Below are positions 7,269 through 15,113 of a DNA stretch of 16,386 nt, in pieces. The stretch is from contig JAKASN010000004.1 in NCBI GenBank assembly GCA_021819025.1, positions 1 through 16,386 of the forward strand, read 5' to 3'. Under the pieces are notes generated by a model. It was not told the origin of the DNA. It did not search any database and saw only the letters and a list, made by a program, of their open reading frames with translations. Both the position numbers and the translations under genes were made by a program. Position 1 is the first letter of the stretch. Each line of letters starts with the position of its first letter. The stretch is from Actinomycetes bacterium (lineage in GTDB: Bacteria > Actinomycetota > Acidimicrobiia > Acidimicrobiales > Acidimicrobiaceae).

Positions 7269-9137
7269 TCAGGAAGTCCGTTCCTCCACCTCGCAATCGG
7301 GGTAGGATTGCTCAACGCAGAGAAGTTGCGCCGAGATTCGCTCGGATAACAAATTGACCACCTTGCTCCAATCTCCCACGATGCCGACGTCGCAGGCGTC
7401 AAATATCGGAGCTCTTGGATCACTGTTGATCGCGAGCACCGTCCCAGCGCTCCTAAAGCCCACCGTGTGATTGAACTTCCCTTGGATTCCGATAGCGATG
7501 TAGAGCCTGGGGCTGACGCTTCGTCCCGTGATCCCAACTTGGCGCGAGTGCGCCAACCAGCCTTTGTCGGTAACCTTGCGCGTCGCCGCAAACTCAGCAT
7601 GGAGAATCTCTTTGAGCCTTTGGAGTTCGCCATAGCTATCTCGATGCACCCCTGCGCCGAGGCCGATGACCACCTCGGCGAGCTCAAGGGCCTCGAGGTC
7701 GTCATCGCGCCAGGCGTCCAAAACACGGATGCGTCCGCGCCGCGCCACTGCGAGAGTGCTTGTGGGCACAGCTGCGAAAGTCTCTCGGGGCAGTGGGAGC
7801 GGCAAGACGCCCCCACGAATGGTGACGATTTTCAGCGACGATCTCGAGGTGATCGCCGCCACGAAGCTACCTCCGGCCGACGGCTTCCAGCCCACCAGGG
7901 ACTCCGGGGTCAATTCGAGATCGATGGCATCTGCAATGAGGCCGCTATCGGTGAGCGCAGCAATTCGCGCTGCAATTCCGCGGCCCCAGTGCGTTGCTGG
8001 AGCGAGGAGCAGTTGGGGCCCTTCGGCGAGAATCCAAGGCATCATCGCATCGGCGACGTCTTCCTCAACCCACACAAAAGGCGCTCCCGAGCTCGGTGCA
8101 CCACTCTCTTCCGGCTCCCTTGCGAAAAGCACGGCACGGTCAGCTCCCCAGCCACCGCAAGATTCGATCTGGCAAATCTCGCCGGAGAGCGCAACCACCT
8201 CAGTTTGCAGTTCGCCAGCCAGAGTCGAAGCGCGGCCGAGGAGTTCTCGAGAGGAGTTCTCGCGCCCGGGCTCCAAGAGCACCGCAATGGATGGTTGACG
8301 TAGTTGATGTGGAATTTGTCGTGCCACGCGGCTCTTCGCGGGCGCGGCTGGCACCGAAAGCGCACCTAATGCCACAAGCGAGGCGACCGCTTCATCTACT
8401 TGCTCCTCGAGCGTACCCGAGGCGATGATGGCGCGCCGCGCGTACGGGAGATGCTTGATCTGTCCGACCTGAGTCTCGCTGCCGGGCGCTCCCCAAGTTG
8501 ACTCCGCCCCGAGTTGGGCGACCCCGAGTTGGGCGACGAGCTCGTCGGGCACCCTGCTGGCCATTTCCGAGGTGATTTTCGCAGGTTGGATCAAGCGTTC
8601 GGCCACTGATACCACTGCAGGCAGGTCAATTTCGACCATGAGACCACCATCATCGCGTTCGAGGCGCAGAACAAGCGCGGATTCATCTCCGACGACTTGC
8701 ATCTCTCGTGCTGCGCCAGCGAAGGGAAGGCCAAGCAGCGTCGCGAGCTGAGGGCCGACCTGGGCAGTTTCGGCATCGACGGAGGAGCGACCCACCAGCA
8801 CGAGATCGAAGGGACCGAGCAGGGCCACCGCACGGGCAAGTGCCTTGGCGGTGACCAAAGCGTCAGAGCCAGCGAGCGCGGGATCCGAAAGTAATACCGC
8901 CTCGTCGGCTCCCCAAGCGAGCGCCCCCCGGAGCATCTCGCGCGCCGACCGAGGGCCCATGGACACCACGGTGCACTTGCCAGAACTCTTCCACGCCAGC
9001 TCGGTCCCTTTGGCAAGCGCCCTTCTGCAATAGGGGTTCATCTCTAAGGCGACCTCGGTGCGCTCCAAGTAGCCGCGTTCGTCGAATCGCATCGAGTCGC
9101 TCGATGGAACTTGCTTGACGCAGACGAGAATCTTCAT
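7269..9137 (-). CDS. Fused electron transfer flavoprotein, beta-alpha (mycofactocin-associated type)
   Basis: One 622-aa chain contains both ETF subunits. Residues 1 to about 255 are the beta subunit: MKILVCVKQVP, then ALAKG, LRGALAWGADEAVLLSDP, and the strand FDLVLVGRSSVDAETAQVGP. From about 270 onward is the alpha subunit. It ends with the FAD-binding domain: TRKVTDKGWLAHSRQVGITG, VSPRLYIAIGIQGKFNHTVG and INSDPRAPIFDACDVGIVGDW. The usual alpha-subunit segment reads GISGAIQHLAGM, so GIQGKFNHTVG is a variant, which I associate with the ETFs found near mycofactocin genes. ETFs move electrons from flavin dehydrogenases to a membrane quinone oxidoreductase. I start at ATG 9137 because MKILV is the family N-terminus; an upstream ATG at 9185 would add 16 odd residues. 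GAAGGA lies 9-14 bases upstream, inside the end of the preceding small ORF. A 15-bp tandem repeat (8507-8536) duplicates VAQLG in the linker. Confidence 0.88.
   Translation of the reverse strand: MKILVCVKQVPSSDSMRFDERGYLERTEVALEMNPYCRRALAKGTELAWKSSGKCTVVSMGPRSAREMLRGALAWGADEAVLLSDPALAGSDALVTAKALARAVALLGPFDLVLVGRSSVDAETAQVGPQLATLLGLPFAGAAREMQVVGDESALVLRLERDDGGLMVEIDLPAVVSVAERLIQPAKITSEMASRVPDELVAQLGVAQLGAESTWGAPGSETQVGQIKHLPYARRAIIASGTLEEQVDEAVASLVALGALSVPAAPAKSRVARQIPHQLRQPSIAVLLEPGRENSSRELLGRASTLAGELQTEVVALSGEICQIESCGGWGADRAVLFAREPEESGAPSSGAPFVWVEEDVADAMMPWILAEGPQLLLAPATHWGRGIAARIAALTDSGLIADAIDLELTPESLVGWKPSAGGSFVAAITSRSSLKIVTIRGGVLPLPLPRETFAAVPTSTLAVARRGRIRVLDAWRDDDLEALELAEVVIGLGAGVHRDSYGELQRLKEILHAEFAATRKVTDKGWLAHSRQVGITGRSVSPRLYIAIGIQGKFNHTVGFRSAGTVLAINSDPRAPIFDACDVGIVGDWSKVVNLLSERISAQLLCVEQSYPDCEVEERTS
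8507..8536. repeat. Perfect 15-bp tandem duplication in the ETF gene
   Basis: CCCCGAGTTGGGCGA occurs twice head to tail. On the coding (minus) strand it duplicates VAQLG near the end of the beta part and keeps the frame. Confidence 0.9.
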
Positions 9138-9144
9138 GAGTGCA

Positions 9145-9342
9145 TCATCCTTCTTTTGTCTTGGGTGACGACAAGTTGTCTCCACCGGCTTTTCTCGCTA
9201 TCTTTCCCATCAGCAACTCGGCACCGACCGAACGCCCGCCGTGGAAGGAGAAGAGTTTTTTTGCATCGCTTGGCGCGCGTGAGGCGCTACCGACAATCCG
9301 ACCATAAAGAGGCAACCTCGCTAATTCACCTGCGGGGATCAT
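9145..9342 (-). CDS. Small uncharacterised protein coupled to the sensor kinase
   Basis: A 65-codon frame starts at ATG 9342, which overlaps the kinase stop by the ATGA arrangement, and ends 7 bases before the ETF start. The ETF ribosome binding site falls within its last codons. That placement argues for a real, translated gene joining the kinase and ETF. The product is slightly basic, has no cysteine and no membrane segment, and includes GRIVGSASRAPSDAKKLF and GGRSVGAELLMGKIARK. I do not recognise a family. The same frame is open back to 9387 inside the kinase gene, but that extension has no support. It could also be a chance frame. Confidence 0.45.
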   Translation of the reverse strand: MIPAGELARLPLYGRIVGSASRAPSDAKKLFSFHGGRSVGAELLMGKIARKAGGDNLSSPKTKEG

Positions 9343-10730
9343 CTCATGAGCCCGAGAGTTGATGGAGCTGGATATCTGGGAATCCACAGCACCACGCGGG
9401 CGCCTCCGGAGGGATTGTTTTCGATGATCACGCGACCGTGTTGGGCTTGGACGAGCATGGCGGCTACCGAGAGGCCAAGTCCAGAGCCTGCGGCGCGGCT
9501 CTGGCTAGCGCGACTGAAGCGATCGAAGGCGACCGGGAGAAAGTCAGCAGGGAGCCCCGCTCCATCGTCGCTAACGGTGATCACGCCCCAGGGTCCCTGG
9601 CATTGGAACGAAACCTCCACCGTGGTGAGGGTGCCAAGTCCATGGCGCAGCGCGTTGTCGATAAGATTATCCAATACGTGGCGCAGCGCAACCACGTCCA
9701 CGACCGCGGTCGCCGCAGAACTGCACTGGAGAACCAAGTCAACCCCGAGAGCCGATGCGCGCGTCTCAAATGCCTGTAGCGTCTCGGTGAAGATCTCCTC
9801 TAGCTGCTGGGGATGGGGATCTAATTCGAGGCGCTGCTCGTCACCCCGGGCGAGAAGAAGCAAGTTACCTGAGAGGCGCGAGAGTTGCGCGACGCGCTTG
9901 GAGATGACCTCGAAAGAATCCGTGAGTTGAGGACCCACCTCGTCGGAGAGGCGAGCCACGTCGATCTCAGCTTGGATGGTGGCGAGGGGGGTGCGAAGTT
10001 CATGACTCGCGGCCGCAACGAAGCTCCGCTGGTGGGCGATTCCGATGGAGATGCGATCGAGCATGGAGTTCAAGGTGGTGCCGAGGTGTTCGAGTTCATC
10101 CCGGGTATGAGGCACTGCGAGGCGGCGATTCTGCCCCCAGGCCGAGATCTCCTCTGCTTCTAAGCAAAACTGGTCGACCGGGGATAAAGCCCGTTTCGCC
10201 AAGAGGTAACCGCCGAGGGTCGCAATGGCTACCACGAGGAGCCCACCGATGAGCAGACTGGTCCGCAAGCTCAAGATCGCCTTCTGATACTCATCCAGTG
10301 AGGCACCAACCAGGACTACTTTGCCCGGGAATCCCGGTACCGGCTTGGCGAGGATGAGATAGGGTGCGCTCCAAGCCCTTCGCCTCGCTTGTACGAAGAT
10401 TGCCCCGTGCCGGGCCCGCGATAGCGTGGAGGGATCAAGGAGGTTATTCGCCCCTGCGGTCTCGGTGGTAAGGCTGAGGTTCCCCGTCGCGCCGATTATC
10501 TGGATCACGCTCTGATCCCGTTTGGGCTGGTTGTTCTGAATGCCGGCCTGCAGCGGTAAGCGACCGGCACCAAGGTCAGCTATCACGCGCTCTGCGCTTC
10601 GGCGCAGCGCGTCATGAAGGGTTCCGGTAATTCCAGAAGCAAGGCTCGCCTCAAGCGAAACTCCCCCAATCGTTACGATCAGAACCGTGGCAATCGCCAC
10701 GATCATGGCGAGTCGGATTCGAAGTGGCAT
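9339..10730 (-). CDS. Sensor histidine kinase
   Basis: The 463-aa membrane kinase has one N-terminal membrane helix (about 8-28), an extracytoplasmic domain (about 30-155), and a second helix (about 158-178). A HAMP linker follows (about 180-232). The dimerisation domain holds SHELRTPLATIQ with the phosphorylated H243. The ATPase domain has the N box (NLIDNALRH, N355-N359), G1 (DDGAGLP, 388-394), F box (FDRFSRA) and G2 (GSGLGLS, 415-421). All motifs needed for activity are present. It lies 6 bases after its response regulator on the same strand, so the two are a cognate pair. What the periplasmic domain senses is not evident. Downstream are the small ORF and the fused ETF at near-zero spacing, which suggests one transcript. 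Confidence 0.93.
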   Translation of the reverse strand: MPLRIRLAMIVAIATVLIVTIGGVSLEASLASGITGTLHDALRRSAERVIADLGAGRLPLQAGIQNNQPKRDQSVIQIIGATGNLSLTTETAGANNLLDPSTLSRARHGAIFVQARRRAWSAPYLILAKPVPGFPGKVVLVGASLDEYQKAILSLRTSLLIGGLLVVAIATLGGYLLAKRALSPVDQFCLEAEEISAWGQNRRLAVPHTRDELEHLGTTLNSMLDRISIGIAHQRSFVAAASHELRTPLATIQAEIDVARLSDEVGPQLTDSFEVISKRVAQLSRLSGNLLLLARGDEQRLELDPHPQQLEEIFTETLQAFETRASALGVDLVLQCSSAATAVVDVVALRHVLDNLIDNALRHGLGTLTTVEVSFQCQGPWGVITVSDDGAGLPADFLPVAFDRFSRASQSRAAGSGLGLSVAAMLVQAQHGRVIIENNPSGGARVVLWIPRYPAPSTLGLMR

Positions 10731-10736
10731 GAGTGG

Positions 10737-11447
10737 CTAGCTAACGCTGGCCCGGAGGCGGTACCCGACGCGGCGAACCGTTTCGATGTCACACCTGCCG
10801 AAGGGGCGGTCGATCTTTTTGCGCAGGTGGGCGATGTACTGGTCCACCAAGTTCTCTGAAACCTCTCCCTCTTCGCTCCATACCGCTTTGCCGATAGTGC
10901 TCCTGGTGACTACCAACCCTTCTCGTTTTAGGAAGAACTCCAGGATCTGGGACTCTCGGTGGGTGAGGTTTAGCTCGGCCTCGCCTCGCCAGCATTGACG
11001 CGTAACAATGTCAAGGCGGAGATCTCCAGCTTGCAGGACCCCCGATTGCAGGTTCCCGCGTCGAACGATGGCGCGCAGGCGCAGCGTCAGTTCCTCAAGA
11101 CTGAAGGGCTTGACGAGGTAGTCATCGGCTCCGCAACCGAATCCCTCGAGACGGTCTTCTAGCTCGCCAAGCGCGGTAGTCATCACCACTGGTACCCAGC
11201 ACCCTGCGGCCCTCAATCGTCGGCAAATCTCGCGACCATCGATGCCGGGGAGGAGAAGATCGAGCACCAGGGCATCGAAGCGATGATCGGTCTCGAGGAG
11301 ACATCGCAGTGTCTCCTCGCCGTCGCCAAGGAGCACCACTCGATAGCCCAGGAATCTGAGATAGCGCCGTGTTGCTGAAGCGAAGGCTTCATCATCCTCT
11401 GCGATAAGGACGCTCCCTTGCGAGATGTCGGGCTTGCTGCGACTCAT
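10737..11447 (-). CDS. OmpR/PhoB-family response regulator
   Basis: The 236-aa protein has a receiver domain at about 12-125. Its acidic pair is D18-D19 and the phosphoacceptor is D63 in LVLDLLLPGIDG. MTTALG holds the switch Thr, and K113 is in DDYLVKPF. A C-terminal winged-helix DNA-binding domain follows (about 150-236), with LTHRESQILEFFL, a recognition helix around SENLVDQYIAHLRKKI, and the wing ETVRRVGYRLRA. I start at ATG 11447 because GAGGAG lies 8 bases upstream; GTGs at 11456 and 11453 are possible but closer to that site. It is the first gene of the regulator-kinase-small ORF-ETF set. Target genes are unknown, though control of its own operon is common for this family. Confidence 0.92.
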   Translation of the reverse strand: MSRSKPDISQGSVLIAEDDEAFASATRRYLRFLGYRVVLLGDGEETLRCLLETDHRFDALVLDLLLPGIDGREICRRLRAAGCWVPVVMTTALGELEDRLEGFGCGADDYLVKPFSLEELTLRLRAIVRRGNLQSGVLQAGDLRLDIVTRQCWRGEAELNLTHRESQILEFFLKREGLVVTRSTIGKAVWSEEGEVSENLVDQYIAHLRKKIDRPFGRCDIETVRRVGYRLRASVS

Positions 11448-11577
11448 GCGCACCACTCCTCAAGCATGATCACGGGCCCCTTCGGGCGCGACACGCGAGC
11501 TGCTAAGGCCTTGAGAATCCAGCTTTGCGCGCCCTTGCCCGGATGCCAGCGAGTCAAGGGCCATTGCGGCCCTGGCG

Positions 11578-11593
11578 GCCCCTTTTCGGGGGC
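11578..11593 (-). terminator. GC-rich hairpin after the binding-protein gene
   Basis: A GCCCC/GGGGC stem with a six-base loop lies about 15 bases after the binding-protein stop on the minus strand. It could mark the end of the ABC operon, but no T-run follows, so it is only terminator-like. Confidence 0.25.
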
Positions 11594-11607
11594 GAAGCGA
11601 AAGAAAA

Positions 11608-13014
11608 CTACAACTCACTTGCGCCCGCCATATAGCTGTTCGCCTGGCTCTGGAGGCTCTGCAAGGCCGATGAGACGCTTTGCTTGTTGGTCACCGCGTT
11701 GAAAAATGCTGAGTCAAGCACGGCTTGAACCTCATTGTAACTGTCACTTACCGGGCGCGCGACGGTGCTTGGCGACGAGACGGCTGAAATCGAGGCAGCG
11801 AGGCCAACGTGGGAAGCCAAAAACGACGCTGGGATCGCGCCGGCTCCGGCGGTGGTCTCCGGGGCGTATCCGGTGTGTTCACTCCAGTAGACCTGCTGGG
11901 GGGAGGAAAGGAACCACTGAACAAAAGTAAATGCCGCTTCGTCCTGTGCTTTGCTGTGTCCTTTGGGCAACACGAAGCCGAGACCTTGGGCAAGGTTGGC
12001 TGGCTTGCCGGTGGACCCCGCGGGCTCGAGAAATGCCCCGACGTTGAACTTGCCGCCAACGGCGTCGAGGACTTTTTGATAGCCGGCGGAAGTCCCGTCG
12101 ATCATGGCCATCTTTCCAGCGGCAAGATCGGCTCTCAGCGTCGATCCATGGTGGAACTGGAGTTCGTTGGCGAGATAGAGAGAGCGGAAGTATGAGAAGG
12201 TGGACACCGCAGCCGGGGAATTGAAGTCGACCGAGTGACCCACGGAGTTACTGTGTGCCAGAAGAGTTCCGCCATTACTGAGAAAAGTCGGCAGGATATG
12301 CGCGGAGGAGTCCTTCCATCCAATCGGTATCACTCCTCCCAGAGATGCGATCTTGCTCGCATCTGCTGCGAGCTGGACGTCAGTACGTGGAACAGAGGTA
12401 ATACCCGCTTTTTGGAAGAGGGATTCGTTGTAGAAGACCTCGGAAACTTTGACGTCGGCCATGATCCGGTAGTGCTGGGCCCCAACTTCTCCATTGCGCC
12501 AGACCACTGGGAAGAGGTTCGACTGGTTGAGAACCGTGCTTTTGGCCATGTAGGGGTTCCAGGAGAGAAGTGCGCCGGCCTTGACGAGCTTTCCGTCGTA
12601 GTGGCTGATCTCAGCCAGCGTGGGTGGATCCCCCGCCGCCACCGCGGCGATGAGCTTTGTGGAAGCTTTGGTAACCACGATGGTGACGTGCACACCTGGA
12701 TGCGAGGCGTTGAATTTATCTACCAGCGCCGTCATAGCACCGCCGACGGGTCCACCATTGTGTGACTCCCAGAGATGGATGCTCACCGGCTTGGTGATTG
12801 CCGCGGCGTTTGCCGAAGTCACCGCGGATTGAGACCCGCAAGCCCCAAGGAGTACCGCGGATGCGGCACCCATCCCGGCCACGAGTCTCTTGCGCTTGGC
12901 CCTTGACCGTCGGGTCGGCTGCGATAGCTTCTTTGAGGTCGAACTAGCTGAACTGGCGCAAAAGGAGGATGAGGATGAGGGAGCGAGGTTGGATATGGTG
13001 CTATCGGATGACAT
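11608..13014 (-). CDS. Carbohydrate ABC transporter substrate-binding lipoprotein
   Basis: This 468-aa extracellular solute-binding protein (family 1) captures the substrate for the importer upstream. A basic stretch (RRSRAKRKR) precedes a short hydrophobic core ending LLGACGS, a lipobox with the lipidated Cys near residue 59. The mature protein starts its fold with VSIHLWESHNGGPVGGAM and ALVDKFNASHPGVHVTIV. Later landmarks are FYNESLFQKAGI, GKMAMIDGTSAGY, FVQWFLSSPQQVYWSEHTGY and, near the C-terminus, VQAVLDSAFF. The last motifs recall UgpB, the glycerol-3-phosphate binder, but other glycosides are equally possible. Unusually, about 35 residues, very rich in serine, come before the basic signal region. 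The gene is last in its operon, whereas the binding protein commonly comes first. Confidence 0.9.
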   Translation of the reverse strand: MSSDSTISNLAPSSSSSFCASSASSTSKKLSQPTRRSRAKRKRLVAGMGAASAVLLGACGSQSAVTSANAAAITKPVSIHLWESHNGGPVGGAMTALVDKFNASHPGVHVTIVVTKASTKLIAAVAAGDPPTLAEISHYDGKLVKAGALLSWNPYMAKSTVLNQSNLFPVVWRNGEVGAQHYRIMADVKVSEVFYNESLFQKAGITSVPRTDVQLAADASKIASLGGVIPIGWKDSSAHILPTFLSNGGTLLAHSNSVGHSVDFNSPAAVSTFSYFRSLYLANELQFHHGSTLRADLAAGKMAMIDGTSAGYQKVLDAVGGKFNVGAFLEPAGSTGKPANLAQGLGFVLPKGHSKAQDEAAFTFVQWFLSSPQQVYWSEHTGYAPETTAGAGAIPASFLASHVGLAASISAVSSPSTVARPVSDSYNEVQAVLDSAFFNAVTNKQSVSSALQSLQSQANSYMAGASEL

Positions 13015-13124
13015 GGTGATCGAATTGTCCCTTCGGAGTCATGGTGGTGATGAAAGAGTTGCTAGATGCGCTAACTTGCCGATAATAAAGGAGGTCGGAT
13101 ATGGGCGTTGGACGTTGAGAGGGT

Positions 13125-14018
13125 CTAGGAGTTAACGCCGGCATCACGTCCCGCTACGCCGGCTACCAGGTGCCGTTGGAAGACTAGAAAGAGAATCACA
13201 ATCGGGGAGAGGCCGAGAACTACCGCCGAAGTAAGTTTGCGCCAGTTCGCCTCGTAGGTTTGCATGTAGTGGCTCAGTGCGATCTCGATCGGTTGTATCG
13301 CATGCGAGGAAGTCATGATCAGGGGCCATTGGAACTGATTCCAAGAGGAGATGAAGGTAAGCAGAGCCACGGTGACCACGGCCGGGCGCGAGAGTGGAAG
13401 CGCAACCTTGCGAATGTAGGCGAGGTGGCTTACCCCAGCGATTCGTGCCGCTTCGGCATACTCGCGCGGCAGTGTCTTGAAGAACTGTCGAAAAAGAATG
13501 ATCCCGAAAGTGCTGGCGCCGAATGGAAGTATCTGAATCACATAGGAGTTGAGCAAGTGAAGATGGAGCGCTTCGGCATATTGGGGAATCAATAACGCTT
13601 GGGTGGGAAGCATCATCACCCCCAGTACCAAGAAGAAGAAGAAGCCCGCCCCGCGGAAGCGAAGCTCGGCGAGCGCGTAACCGGCCATCGCCGACGAAGC
13701 AATGACGAGAAAGACCGTGGTCACCGAAATGAGTACGGTATTGAGCATGTATCGCAGCCAGGCCGTATGGGTAACCACGAAGGTGAAGGCGTCGGTATGA
13801 AACGACGGTATGAAGTTCGGTGGAATGGCGTAGACGCCACCGTGGCTCGAGAACGCCGTAACGACGATCCAATAGAGGGGAAATGCAAACAGTACCGCGA
13901 TGGCGACGACCGCCGCCCAGCGGAAGGTTTTGATGGCGAGGCGAGCGCTTAGCGACCTTGGGGCCCGAGCCCAGGGTGGCGCTGCAGCGGCACTAGGAGC
14001 TTGTCGAGTCTGAGTCAT
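13125..14018 (-). CDS. Carbohydrate ABC transporter permease (MalG/UgpE type)
   Basis: The 297-aa inner-membrane protein has about six hydrophobic helices, the first at roughly 33-53 (VVAIAVLFAFPLYWIVVTAF). The EAA loop that contacts the ATPase reads EYAEAARIAGVSHLAYIRKV and is followed by LPLSRP. Another typical feature is FISSWNQFQWPLIMT. Together these place it in the CUT1 MalG group. The start ATG at 14018 overlaps the stop of the partner permease by four bases (ATGA). The frame is open far upstream inside the partner gene, but that part is only a shadow of it. It forms a heterodimer channel with the MalF-type permease. Confidence 0.93.
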   Translation of the reverse strand: MTQTRQAPSAAAAPPWARAPRSLSARLAIKTFRWAAVVAIAVLFAFPLYWIVVTAFSSHGGVYAIPPNFIPSFHTDAFTFVVTHTAWLRYMLNTVLISVTTVFLVIASSAMAGYALAELRFRGAGFFFFLVLGVMMLPTQALLIPQYAEALHLHLLNSYVIQILPFGASTFGIILFRQFFKTLPREYAEAARIAGVSHLAYIRKVALPLSRPAVVTVALLTFISSWNQFQWPLIMTSSHAIQPIEIALSHYMQTYEANWRKLTSAVVLGLSPIVILFLVFQRHLVAGVAGRDAGVNS

Positions 14019-15013
14019 CGGTAGAACACCACCCGGCTCGAGATGCGTTTCTGGATAATGGTCAGCAACAAGATGATGGTAAAAAGCACCAGACTCATCG
14101 CAGCGGCGAGGCTGAAGTGGTCGTAGATAAATGCCGTCTGGTAGATGAGGAGGGCGTCTGTCGTGGTCGAAAAAGCCGGCCCCCCCGCTCCTCCATGCGG
14201 TCCTCCCGTCATGGTGTAGACCTGAGAGAACGCCTGCCAACTGCTCACAGTTGCCAGAATGACCACGAAGAAGGTCGTCGGCGAGAGCAGCGGCAAGATG
14301 ATGCGACGAAAGATGCGCCCCCGCTTTGCGCCGTCGAGGCGCGCCACCTCGACAAGCTCTTTTGGCACGTTGGCAAGGCCTGCCAAGAAGATGATCACAT
14401 AGAGCCCGAGAGAGTGCCAGAGAGTGTCGATCATCACGGCCGGCAGCGCCCAATGGACGCTCTCGAGCCAGCCGAGAGCCCGAAGGTGCAGGAGGTGAAG
14501 GAGATAGTTTGCCAGGCCGAACTGGGGGTTGAAGATCCAGATCCAGATGATCGAAGTCGCCACCACTGGCGTGACGTGAGGAAGAAAGACCGCCGCGCGC
14601 CAAATTCCCCCTCTGCGGGCGGTCACAGCTTCTTTGAGGACCAAGGCGATACCCAATGCCAGCAAGACCGTCGCCGGGATCATCACCAGGGTGTAGTAGC
14701 CCGAGGTAACGAGAGACTTTACAAAGAGCGGCTGGTGGATCAATGTTCGAAAGTTTGCCAGTCCCACGAACTTGGTCGCCGAAGTCAAGATCCCCCAATG
14801 GAAGAAGGAGATGTAGATGAGGAAGATCGCCGGGAGGTAGAAAAAGATCACAAATACCGCGAGGGATGGAAAGAGAAGCCCGTAGGCGACGAGGCGGTCC
14901 TGGGCGCCGCGAATTCGACTTAGCAGGGACCGACGCGCTTGGGGGTAACGCGCGCTTGGGGGCAACGGCGACCTTGGCGTGGGGATAGGCGCAGTTCCAA
15001 CTTGGATGCTCAT
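14015..15013 (-). CDS. Carbohydrate ABC transporter permease (MalF/UgpA type)
   Basis: The 332-aa protein is the MalF-type half of the importer channel. After a Pro/Arg-rich cytoplasmic N-terminus of about 38 residues come about six membrane helices, beginning YGLLFPSLAVFVIFFYLPA. FVGLANFRTL is the typical segment before the transmembrane domain. The EAA loop reads ELVEVARLDGAKRGRIFRRI followed by LPLLSP. Near the N-terminus, two imperfect 17-bp tandem copies (14934-14967) encode PPSARYPQARR. A spacer of 100 bases separates it from the ATPase gene, and it overlaps the next permease by four bases. Confidence 0.93.
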   Translation of the reverse strand: MSIQVGTAPIPTPRSPLPPSARYPQARRSLLSRIRGAQDRLVAYGLLFPSLAVFVIFFYLPAIFLIYISFFHWGILTSATKFVGLANFRTLIHQPLFVKSLVTSGYYTLVMIPATVLLALGIALVLKEAVTARRGGIWRAAVFLPHVTPVVATSIIWIWIFNPQFGLANYLLHLLHLRALGWLESVHWALPAVMIDTLWHSLGLYVIIFLAGLANVPKELVEVARLDGAKRGRIFRRIILPLLSPTTFFVVILATVSSWQAFSQVYTMTGGPHGGAGGPAFSTTTDALLIYQTAFIYDHFSLAAAMSLVLFTIILLLTIIQKRISSRVVFYR

Positions 15014-15052
15014 GCGATAGCTCGCTTCAGATCGCCATTATCCGATGTGGCA

Positions 15053-15082
15053 CCCCGGTGAAAGTGCGGGGCGAAATCGCCC
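15053..15082 (-). promoter_or_regulatory. Overlapping hairpins between ATPase and permease genes
   Basis: CCCCG/CGGGG (15053-15057 with 15067-15071) and GGGCG/CGCCC (15069-15073 with 15078-15082) share bases, so only one can form at a time. They lie in the 100-base spacer between the ATPase and first permease genes. They might tune read-through or message stability; there is no further support. Confidence 0.2.
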
Positions 15083-15113
15083 TTGGGAGTCTTGGCATCT
15101 TGGATGGCGGCTC

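Noticed and set aside
11457..11607. TTGACT as a -35 box for the response regulator gene
   Set aside because: No AT-rich -10 at the right distance; the region is too GC-rich for a confident promoter call.
14019..14798. Upstream extension of the MalG-type permease frame to 557 codons
   Set aside because: It merely overlaps the MalF-type gene in another frame; the start at 14018 has the usual 4-base overlap and a normal length.
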